Positions 1-5,336 of a stretch of DNA of 6,021 bases are shown here, piece after piece. The translations under genes were made by a program, and so were the position numbers. Position 1 is the first letter of the stretch; every line of letters begins with the position of its first letter. The stretch spans positions 1-6,021 of the forward strand of contig CAIOKW010000177.1 of assembly GCA_903858975.1 (NCBI GenBank), given 5' to 3'. The stretch comes from Oligoflexia bacterium (GTDB taxonomy: Bacteria > Bdellovibrionota > UBA1018 > CAIMNF01). The notes under the pieces were generated by a model. It saw nothing but the letters and a program-made list of their open reading frames with translations, was not told the DNA's origin and did no database searches.

Positions 1-825
1 CACGATCTGAGTACAAACTTCTGGCTTCATCGGACACTTCAATCCGTGCTTTTTAAAATGCTGATCAACCTTTGCTTGCATGCTCGGACGCATTTCAGAG
101 CAATTGATCGCTTCATCCCAAGCCGGATTCACATACTCAGCCCACGAGAATGAGCGTTCATTGACCCAACCTTTTTTCTCATCACAGCGAATGTAAGGAT
201 GCTCTCCTGTCGTCAATTGACTCCAAAACCGGTACCCCTGATAGTCAGCAGCAATATCACCGTAGGAATAAACGCCTGAGGTTGCCAATCCCCACACACC
301 ATCTTCGCCATGGTCCTCAGCAAGCACTTTCTCAAGCGGCTTTCCACCCTTCACTAAATCGTAAAAGCCTAAGCCCTGAACGAAGAAGTGCCCAATTTTG
401 TCAGATCCCACAATTTGCCCTGCAAGAAGGATTGATCTCCCAATTCCGACCATGTTTAAAATCGGTGACTCTAGAAACGAAACATCTTGGTAAATACTTT
501 TATGAAGACCGATTTCAGCGCGATCAATATCCTTTGAGAGCTCAAGCCAAACCTCAATTTGCCCCGTAGGATCAGGCCGAATCCAACTGAGAATCTCTTG
601 CCTGAGGTAAGCAATGTTACAACTGCCGGGATCATCCTTATTTGCCTCTCTCACTGATCGAGTCAAAATGTGGTTCACTTTTTGGTCAAGGATCACCAAG
701 GAATCCTTTTTAATTTTATCTCGATCCGTAAAGTTATCCACCTCATAGGCCAGACTGCTTGAGCTGAAAAGAATCAAAAATAAAGTGGTCCAAACATTCA
801 GATAAAATTGACTTAAAAAATTCAT
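1..825 (-). CDS. Partial gene for an exported protein of unrecognised family (C-terminus beyond left edge)
   Basis: The minus strand is open without a stop from the ATG at 825-823 to base 1, giving 275 codons with the 3' end outside the window. The first 26 residues form a typical Sec signal peptide: a hydrophobic stretch (WTTLFLILF) and then SSSSLA before YEVD, so cleavage after residue 26 is likely and the protein should be periplasmic or outer-surface. An in-frame TGA lies two codons before the ATG, which fixes the start. GAAGG directly abuts the ATG, an unusually short Shine-Dalgarno spacing. Visible landmarks are SDKIGHFFVQG at about 141-151, and a G/Y-rich stretch at about 173-202 containing GLATSGVYSYGDIAADYQGY. 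Five cysteines (69, 214, 242, 264, 271) could form disulfides outside the cytoplasm. DKxGH motifs occur in some predicted periplasmic proteins, but I do not recognise the family and assign no function. The gene is transcribed divergently from the large secreted-protein gene. Confidence 0.85.
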   Translation of the reverse strand, partial: MNFLSQFYLNVWTTLFLILFSSSSLAYEVDNFTDRDKIKKDSLVILDQKVNHILTRSVREANKDDPGSCNIAYLRQEILSWIRPDPTGQIEVWLELSKDIDRAEIGLHKSIYQDVSFLESPILNMVGIGRSILLAGQIVGSDKIGHFFVQGLGFYDLVKGGKPLEKVLAEDHGEDGVWGLATSGVYSYGDIAADYQGYRFWSQLTTGEHPYIRCDEKKGWVNERSFSWAEYVNPAWDEAINCSEMRPSMQAKVDQHFKKHGLKCPMKPEVCTQIV

Positions 826-845
826 CCTTCAAGTTTCGCGAAAAA

Positions 846-899
846 GGATCAGTCTTAAAAGAGGCGGATTTTGCCTAGAGAACAAACCTGCACTGATCC
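846..899. repeat. Spaced 8-bp perfect inverted repeat with a small nested dyad
   Basis: GGATCAGT at 846-853 is the exact reverse complement of ACTGATCC at 892-899, with 38 bases between. Inside it lies a second small dyad, AGGC at 862-865 with GCCT at 873-876. The element begins 20 bases upstream of the leftward gene's ATG, so it lies in that gene's probable leader or promoter. It could be a pair of operator half-sites or a two-tier RNA stem in the leader. An 8-bp repeat at this distance could also be chance. Confidence 0.35.
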
Positions 900-1006
900 A
901 TTCAGATTTAATGGATTCCGTTTAATTCAGGCAAACATTTCAAATAGATCAGGCGAATTGACCTGTTTCTCGCCGAAAACCTCCATCCATAAATACACAA
1001 ACACTA

Positions 1007-1035
1007 TTTACTTTAATCGTGACGCATGGTATCAT
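1007..1035 (+). promoter_or_regulatory. Probable sigma70-type promoter for the 724-residue secreted protein
   Basis: TTTACT at 1007-1012 matches four of six bases of TTGACA. After a 17-base spacer, TATCAT at 1030-1035 matches five of six of TATAAT. Transcription would start near 1042-1043, at the end of a run of eight C, leaving a leader of about 88 bases before the ATG at 1131. The call rests on consensus match and position only. Confidence 0.5.
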
Positions 1036-1043
1036 CCCCCCCC
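1036..1043. repeat. C8 homopolymer tract directly downstream of the -10 box
   Basis: Eight consecutive C residues follow immediately after the TATCAT -10 box, in the discriminator and probable start-site region. A second C-rich patch (five C, A, four C) follows at 1065-1074. Homopolymers of this length can change length by replication slippage, and C-rich discriminators affect initiation. Whether this one does either is not shown by the sequence. Confidence 0.6.
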
Positions 1044-1080
1044 AAATCAGAACATGAACGGCGTCCCCCACCCCTGGCGC

Positions 1081-1106
1081 GCAAACTTGCAATTCCGCAA
1101 TTTTGC
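1081..1106 (+). promoter_or_regulatory. Leader hairpin or operator dyad upstream of the secreted-protein gene
   Basis: GCAAACTTGC at 1081-1090 pairs with GCAATTTTGC at 1097-1106 to give a ten-position stem with one C-T mismatch and a six-base loop. Each arm is itself a small GCAA-NN-TTGC dyad, so the element is also two direct copies of a short palindrome 16 bp apart. No T-tract follows on either strand, so it is not a terminator. It lies in the predicted mRNA leader 24 bases before the ATG, where it could be an RNA stem affecting translation or stability, or a tandem protein-binding site. Confidence 0.4.
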
Positions 1107-1130
1107 AAAAAATCATGAATAGAAACAATT

Positions 1131-3305
1131 ATGCGAAACAAAAAGATGAACAGAAAAAACGCACGATTGGCTCGCTCCCTTCCGATCCTCCTGAGCCTTT
1201 CAACTTTGGGCCTTGGCCAATTCGCCTTCTCTCAAAGCGTGACCTACAATGGATATTATAACGGACCAAAAGTGGATGTAAATTTTATCAATACGCCTCC
1301 TGCGCAGTATCAGGAATGCCGTGAGAAATACATTAACTCTACCGCAAAAATCTACAGCGCGTGTAGCTTTGGTGTCGATGAGGCCCGCAGAATGGCCGAA
1401 CGTTTTGGCGGTGGCAAAGGAAAAATCGAAGGATACCTTCGTGGTTTTTCTTGGGGTCTCTACAAAGGCGTTCAAATGAACCAAAATGATCCACAAGCTC
1501 AAGCAGTGGGTGCCGCTCTAAACTCAGACTATCTTGGCCGAATTGATCGCGCCACTAAAGACGGGGCTGCTCGCGGAGAAGCGGTGGGAAATGCAAACGG
1601 GAGCTCTGAAGCCCGCCTCCGTTTTACCTCTGCACTGGATTCAGGCATCATTCCAAGCCCAAAACTGGACACGATTCCTGAGCCGGCATTCAGCTCAAAT
1701 GTAGCTGATCCTTACGCTCAATACGTAGGACAACCCCAAAGCTTAGATGCAATGCTGAAATCACCCGTTGAAGACCTGGGCCAAATCAAAGTCTATTCTA
1801 GCTATGATTCAGTTTATCTTGGGGACATGCCACAATTTAATCTTTATAACTACTACTTCGCTGACGGAACGTACCGTTTCGAAACTGCTAAGTGGGTTGA
1901 TGGGAATGCGGCCATCGCACAATGGTTGACCCGTCCAATTGATTCAAAACCACAATACGAAGCCTTGGGATCAGACACCGTTACTGTACCGGTTCCCAAT
2001 CCAGCAGCAGGTGCTCCGACCACTACTCAACAAGCCGTTGACTTAAAAGGGATCTTCAAAACCTCTTTCGTAAACGCTTATGCTTACTATGTGAACTATT
2101 ACTTCTCACAAAACTTCTTCGTGAATATGGACGAAGGACAACGTGTAGGTGAATCGATCGGTAAACAAGTAGGAATTCGTTACGCACAATCGAGCGCTGA
2201 AGTAAAAGCATTCAACGCAAAATTCCGTCGCGATGAAAAAGCCGCTTACGATTCAGTCTATTCGAATGCTTATAAAACTTCGTTTGGAGGCACTTACCAA
2301 GACTACGCAACGAATCCAAAACCAGAAATCGATAGTTTCGAAATTGTCGACGAAACGGATGATGGAATCATTCAACCGGGTGAACGCGTGGGCGTAGTAT
2401 TCAAAGTGAAAAACTTTGGTCTTGCAAACACCAGCGCACAAGCGATCTTGGATGGAGCTCAAAACCCAATCGCAAGCCCTGCCTATGCATTGCCAGGATT
2501 AAAGACGACTCTGATTCGCACTCCGATGATTGCTTCGATGAGCTCTGATATTCACTCTAGCGCAAACGTGAGCCTTGGTCTCCATGTCTATGGAAAAGGC
2601 TTCAATACCATCACTGCGCTCAGAACTGCACAAGTTATCCGTCAGGTGACCCCAGTCAGTATCGATGTAAATCCGATCGTTGCTGAAGGTAAGGCAAACG
2701 TAACCGTGACTGTAAAAAACAATTCACGTATCGCTTCAAGCTCTAGCGTCCGCGTAGTTCTCACTGATTCTGCAGGACGTTCGTTTGAACAAAACATCGG
2801 GATCGTGAACGCGAACCAAAATGCGACTGCGACCTTCAACTTGAGTGGCTATAACCCACTTGATTTGATCAAAGGAAACGGCATCGGAGTTAAGGCACAA
2901 ATGTTCCTAGGCGAACTTGCGGTAGATGAGCTCGATGGTACTATCTTCACTCGTCAACCTGAGTCTGACCTTCCAAGTGCATTAGCCCTTGCAGCTCAAA
3001 ACCCAGCCAATCAAAACCTCGCACTTTCTTTGATGAATGAACTCGTAGAGCGCATTCGTGTAGAAACTACACAAATTGAACGTCGTGGTTATAAGGATCA
3101 GCCAGGTTCAACTTACCTCTACGGTGCACTCTTATCGCTTCGTAGCCGTGTACAAGCTGACTCTGCAAAAGCGATTTACGCACAACTTGCAGGACAGATC
3201 TGGCAATATCGTAAAGCATTCACTAACTTCCTAGGCATTAAGTCTGCTAACCGAAGTTATTTCGAAGCTGCTTGCCGTGAATTAAACGGTGGACGCAAGC
3301 TCTAA
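1131..3305 (+). CDS. Large secreted protein with four-residue-periodic helical repeats and Ig-like regions
   Basis: The 724-residue product has a basic N-terminus, a hydrophobic core (about 17-33) and AFS before QSVT, so signal cleavage after residue 34 is likely. I see no later membrane segment or lipobox, so it should be periplasmic, outer-surface or released. Small residues recur every fourth position at 81-113 (G81, A85, A89, then Gly at 93 to 113), 141-161 and 336-360. Aromatics do so at 309-329 (with V321) and 373-389. A Gly/Asp motif, DETDDGIIQPGE, at 407-418 opens an Ig-like beta region (about 400-505), a second follows (about 508-605), and the tail (about 625-720) looks helical. DDG...PGE motifs often precede CARDB-like domains in secreted proteins, where they may bind calcium. 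I do not recognise the family; a structural or adhesive surface role is inference. The ATG at 1131 has only a weak upstream site (AGAAA), and an ATG at 1146 would also retain the signal peptide. A strong terminator follows. Confidence 0.93.
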   Translation: MRNKKMNRKNARLARSLPILLSLSTLGLGQFAFSQSVTYNGYYNGPKVDVNFINTPPAQYQECREKYINSTAKIYSACSFGVDEARRMAERFGGGKGKIEGYLRGFSWGLYKGVQMNQNDPQAQAVGAALNSDYLGRIDRATKDGAARGEAVGNANGSSEARLRFTSALDSGIIPSPKLDTIPEPAFSSNVADPYAQYVGQPQSLDAMLKSPVEDLGQIKVYSSYDSVYLGDMPQFNLYNYYFADGTYRFETAKWVDGNAAIAQWLTRPIDSKPQYEALGSDTVTVPVPNPAAGAPTTTQQAVDLKGIFKTSFVNAYAYYVNYYFSQNFFVNMDEGQRVGESIGKQVGIRYAQSSAEVKAFNAKFRRDEKAAYDSVYSNAYKTSFGGTYQDYATNPKPEIDSFEIVDETDDGIIQPGERVGVVFKVKNFGLANTSAQAILDGAQNPIASPAYALPGLKTTLIRTPMIASMSSDIHSSANVSLGLHVYGKGFNTITALRTAQVIRQVTPVSIDVNPIVAEGKANVTVTVKNNSRIASSSSVRVVLTDSAGRSFEQNIGIVNANQNATATFNLSGYNPLDLIKGNGIGVKAQMFLGELAVDELDGTIFTRQPESDLPSALALAAQNPANQNLALSLMNELVERIRVETTQIERRGYKDQPGSTYLYGALLSLRSRVQADSAKAIYAQLAGQIWQYRKAFTNFLGIKSANRSYFEAACRELNGGRKL

Positions 3306-3324
3306 GCTCTGAGTAAAATACTCA
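3290..3324 (+). promoter_or_regulatory. Possible promoter with dyad-embedded -10 box for the cation transporter gene
   Basis: TAAAAT at 3314-3319 matches five of six bases of the -10 consensus. TGGACG at 3290-3295, inside the end of the preceding gene, matches four of six of the -35 box with an 18-base spacer. The -10 box lies inside a perfect dyad, TGAGT-AAAAT-ACTCA at 3310-3324, which is where a repressor operator would act. A transcript from here would start near 3326 and run into the terminator hairpin before reaching the gene. This is a weak call. Confidence 0.3.
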
Positions 3325-3333
3325 AAAGTCATT

Positions 3334-3368
3334 AAAGGTGTCGTAACTTTGGTTACGGCACCTTTTTT
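3334..3368 (+). terminator. Intrinsic terminator after the secreted-protein gene
   Basis: AGGTGTCGTAAC at 3336-3347 pairs with GTTACGGCACCT at 3352-3363, giving a 12-bp stem with a single G-U pair and a four-base TTTG loop. The 3' arm runs into six T residues at 3363-3368, and A-U pairs at the base can extend the stem. It starts 28 bases after the TAA at 3303-3305. It ends 3 bases before the ribosome binding site of the next gene, so it could also act as an attenuator for that gene. Confidence 0.9.
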
Positions 3369-3371
3369 AAT

Positions 3372-3379
3372 GGAAGGTG
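3372..3379 (+). promoter_or_regulatory. Ribosome binding site that decides the transporter start
   Basis: GGAAGGTG lies 6 bases before the ATG at 3386. The GTG at 3377-3379, which would add three residues, is part of this Shine-Dalgarno sequence itself and has no site of its own upstream. The ATG at 3386 is therefore the better start. Confidence 0.75.
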
Positions 3380-3385
3380 CTCAAC

Positions 3386-3979
3386 ATGAATCTCAATCTC
3401 AACCTTTTTGTTTCCACATTTACACTCATCTTCCTTGCCGAACTTCCAGACAAAACAGCATTTGCAACCCTCATGCTCGCTGCGAGAGGAAAACACGTTC
3501 CCGTCTTCATCGGCGTGGCGCTCGCCTTCTTAGTTCAAAGCATTGTAGCGGTTAAAGTGGGTGGATTCTTCGGCAAGTTCCCAGAGGCTCCCGTTCATAT
3601 CATCACAGGGGTCCTCTTTTTTATTTTTGCTTTCATGGCATTCAGAAAACGAAACGAAGTAGAAGAAGATGAATCACTTGAAAATAGCGTTTCGAAGACG
3701 GGATTCCTCCTTACCGCTGCAAAATCATTTATGGTCATTTTTATCGCGGAATGGGGTGACCTCACCCAACTCGCAACCGCCTCACTTGCTGCTAAATACA
3801 ACGACACGCTCACTATTTTCTTGGCTGCAACTTCAGCTCTTTGGAGCGTCACTGCGATCGCCGTGATCATTGGAAGGAAAATGGGGCAATATGTCAGCCC
3901 CAAGCAACTTCACATTGGATCTGCCATCACCTTTGCGATTGTCGGAAGTTACTTTATCCTTGAGACGCTTTTTCGTTAA
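3386..3979 (+). CDS. Gdt1/TMEM165 (UPF0016) family membrane transporter, probable divalent cation exporter
   Basis: The 197-residue product is almost entirely hydrophobic, consistent with six transmembrane segments in two homologous halves. Each half carries the family's acidic signature: ELPDKT at 19-24 and EWGDLT at 122-127. These are variants of the E-x-G-D-(K/R)-(T/S) motif that forms the cation site in this family. A charged cytoplasmic-type linker (about 87-104, RKRN then EVEEDE) separates the halves. Characterised members, such as Vibrio MneA, cyanobacterial Mnx and yeast Gdt1, move Mn2+ and/or Ca2+ out of the cytosol, usually against protons. Mn2+ export is the likely role here, but the ion cannot be read from sequence. 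The length is normal for a complete bacterial two-repeat member. The gene lies directly downstream of a strong terminator and needs its own promoter or read-through. Its last 26 bases overlap the convergent response-regulator gene. No yybP-ykoY-type Mn2+ riboswitch fits into the 80-bp upstream gap. Confidence 0.92.
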   Translation: MNLNLNLFVSTFTLIFLAELPDKTAFATLMLAARGKHVPVFIGVALAFLVQSIVAVKVGGFFGKFPEAPVHIITGVLFFIFAFMAFRKRNEVEEDESLENSVSKTGFLLTAAKSFMVIFIAEWGDLTQLATASLAAKYNDTLTIFLAATSALWSVTAIAVIIGRKMGQYVSPKQLHIGSAITFAIVGSYFILETLFR

Positions 3980-4646
3980 TTCGATAGCCTGAGCCACGAA
4001 CGGTCTCAATGCAATCTCCATAAGAACCTAACTTCTTCCGAAGTGAAAAAACATGGGTATCCACTGCGCGATCGACTACCGCAATTCCTTCACCCTGAAC
4101 GATCGCGATCAGCTGTTCGCGAGAATGAATCTCACCCGGTCGAGCCAGTAAGGCCTGTAGGAGCTTAAATTCATTGGGCGTTAAATGAACTCGTTCACTG
4201 GCAACAAAAACATCAAACGAACGAGAATCGAGCACCAGATCTCCAAAGCCAAGCTGCCCAGCCTTGAGGGTTCGTTTTTGGAGTAAGGATTTCACTTTTT
4301 GTTGCAAGCCTGATCGCTCAAAAGGTTTTGCAATAAAATCATCAGCACCTATTGCTTTCAGCTCATCCATGAGGGCACCGCTATTTGAACCACAAAGGAC
4401 TAAAATTTTAGGCTTACGCGTGATTTTAGGATTGGTATGGATCTCATGCAAAAAGGTGGAGAGCAAAATCTCTGAAATGCGCATTTCGGTTAAAAGTAAA
4501 TCAAATTCACGAGACTCTAATTCCCGCAAGGTGTCCTTCGCGCTTGAAGTCAAGCACACCTGAAGCCCATCCCCTTTTGCTTGTTCGTGCAAAATGGATT
4601 GAAAATCATGATCCTCTTCAAAAATCAGAACGTGTTGAGAACTCAT
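3954..4646 (-). CDS. OmpR/PhoB-type response regulator with a degenerate receiver
   Basis: The 230-residue protein has an N-terminal receiver (about 4-122) and a C-terminal winged-helix DNA-binding domain (about 132-225). The latter is textbook OmpR/PhoB: LTPNEFKLLQALLARPG, SREQL, VDRAVDTHVFSLRKKL and ETVRGSGYRI. The receiver is atypical. The phosphoacceptor Asp (PhoB D53) is Glu54, reading FDLLLTEM; the acidic pair is Glu10-Glu11; the Thr/Ser of the switch (PhoB T83) is Cys85. Lys107, in GADDFIAKPF, is kept. Classical phosphorylation is therefore unlikely, and Glu54 may mimic the active state. Its place after pstB and phoU suggests control of the phosphate regulon, so it could be an atypical PhoB, but the symbol is withheld. 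The ATG overlaps the phoU stop as ATGA and has no clear ribosome binding site of its own, so translational coupling is likely. No histidine kinase gene follows. The stop lies inside the convergent transporter gene. Confidence 0.92.
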   Translation of the reverse strand: MSSQHVLIFEEDHDFQSILHEQAKGDGLQVCLTSSAKDTLRELESREFDLLLTEMRISEILLSTFLHEIHTNPKITRKPKILVLCGSNSGALMDELKAIGADDFIAKPFERSGLQQKVKSLLQKRTLKAGQLGFGDLVLDSRSFDVFVASERVHLTPNEFKLLQALLARPGEIHSREQLIAIVQGEGIAVVDRAVDTHVFSLRKKLGSYGDCIETVRGSGYRINEKASQG

Positions 4647-5317
4647 CGGTGAGAACTGGGGTCAAAACCACCATGTCGGATATCTTTACCAGTAGATGCA
4701 AAAATCACATCCTCTGCAATATTAGTGGCATGATCACCCAATCGCTCTAAATTCCGAGAAACGAGCATTAGATCGACCGCTCCCTCTACGAAATTAGGAT
4801 TTTGTTTCATCACCTCTACCAAATTTTTAAATGTACTTCGCTTAGCCTCATCGACCACATCGTCTTGCAAGAGGACTTGTTCAGAGAGAGCAACATCTCC
4901 TTTAATGAAAGCATCCATCGCATCTCTCACCATTTTTCTCACCGTGTGCGACATGTTGGCAATCGCACTGGCTTCTTGGAGGGCAGTCTTCTCGAGATAG
5001 TCCCGAACATTGAGTGAAATATTCATGGCTTGATCACCCATTCGCTCTAGGTCTGAGTTAATTTTGATAATCGCAAGGATCATTCGTAGATCGGCCGCTA
5101 AGGGTGATTGAGAGGCAATGATCTTCAAACACATTTCATCTACTTCGAGATGAAATGCATTGATCTTATCTTCATGCTCACGAACTTTTTTGAGACGCTC
5201 TGATTTGCGTTCGATCAATCCTTGGGTCGCCTCTTCTACTGCCAATTCAACCGATTGGCCCATCGCCATGATCACTGCCCGCAATTTATTCAGCTCTAAA
5301 TCAATTTGTCTTTGCAT
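4643..5317 (-). CDS. phoU: PhoU, phosphate-signalling regulator
   Basis: This 224-residue all-helical protein has the two PhoU three-helix repeats of the family. Each repeat carries the metal-binding signature helix: LERMGDQAMNI at about 90-100 and LERLGDHATNIAEDV at about 190-204, exactly 100 residues apart. PhoU is a cytoplasmic protein that bridges the Pst phosphate importer and the PhoR kinase, repressing the phosphate-starvation response when phosphate is plentiful and restraining uptake. The length is normal, so the gene is complete. It starts 19 bases after pstB, behind a good ribosome binding site, and its TGA overlaps the ATG of the downstream regulator by four bases. All three genes are probably one transcript driven from beyond the right edge. 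Confidence 0.97.
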   Translation of the reverse strand: MQRQIDLELNKLRAVIMAMGQSVELAVEEATQGLIERKSERLKKVREHEDKINAFHLEVDEMCLKIIASQSPLAADLRMILAIIKINSDLERMGDQAMNISLNVRDYLEKTALQEASAIANMSHTVRKMVRDAMDAFIKGDVALSEQVLLQDDVVDEAKRSTFKNLVEVMKQNPNFVEGAVDLMLVSRNLERLGDHATNIAEDVIFASTGKDIRHGGFDPSSHR

Positions 5318-5323
5318 TGTCTC

Positions 5324-5332
5324 TCACCCCTC
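5324..5332 (-). promoter_or_regulatory. phoU ribosome binding site
   Basis: On the minus strand GAGGGGTGA lies 6 bases upstream of the phoU ATG at 5317. It closely resembles the anti-16S complement GGAGGTGA and supports this ATG as the start. Confidence 0.7.
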
Positions 5333-5336
5333 TGAA

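Larger units (their letters stand above)
826..1130. other. Divergent intergenic region between two exported-protein genes
   Basis: These 305 bases separate two gene starts that face away from each other, so they must hold promoters for both. For the rightward gene there is a convincing sigma70-like promoter, a C8 tract and a leader hairpin, each listed separately. On the leftward side there is only a spaced 8-bp inverted repeat; no convincing -35/-10 pair was found by eye. An 83-codon open frame starting with TTG at 871 fills much of the region, but it has no ribosome binding site and no protein-like composition, so it is not called a gene. Confidence 0.7.

Noticed and set aside
282..569. 95-codon plus-strand open frame
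   Set aside because: It is antisense to the exported-protein gene at 1-825, which has a signal peptide and a coherent sequence, so it is a shadow frame.
871..1122. 83-codon plus-strand open frame starting with TTG in the divergent intergenic region
   Set aside because: It has no ribosome binding site and lacks protein-like composition. It also overlaps the promoter, C8 tract and leader hairpin of the next gene.
1115..1261. Short upstream open frame (ATG at 1115, about 48 codons) overlapping the start of the large gene
   Set aside because: It has no convincing ribosome binding site and is out of frame with the secreted protein. It could affect initiation, but nothing supports its translation.
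1200..1502. 100-codon minus-strand open frame under the large secreted-protein gene, and similar ones at 2253-2462 and 2642-2839
   Set aside because: They are shadows of a strongly supported plus-strand gene with signal peptide, domain structure and terminator.
3377..3385. GTG start at 3377 for the transporter
   Set aside because: The GTG is part of the Shine-Dalgarno sequence GGAAGGTG that serves the ATG at 3386, and nothing suitable lies upstream of it.
3306..3385. Possible yybP-ykoY Mn2+ riboswitch upstream of the Gdt1-type gene
   Set aside because: The 80-bp gap is filled by the terminator hairpin and a small dyad. There is no room for the aptamer, and its conserved loop sequences were not seen.
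4264..4563. 99-codon plus-strand open frame within the regulator gene, and similar frames at 4544-4750, 4802-5017 and 5160-5435
   Set aside because: They are antisense to well-supported pst/pho genes, have basic or Ser/Arg-rich random composition, and show no ribosome binding sites of note.
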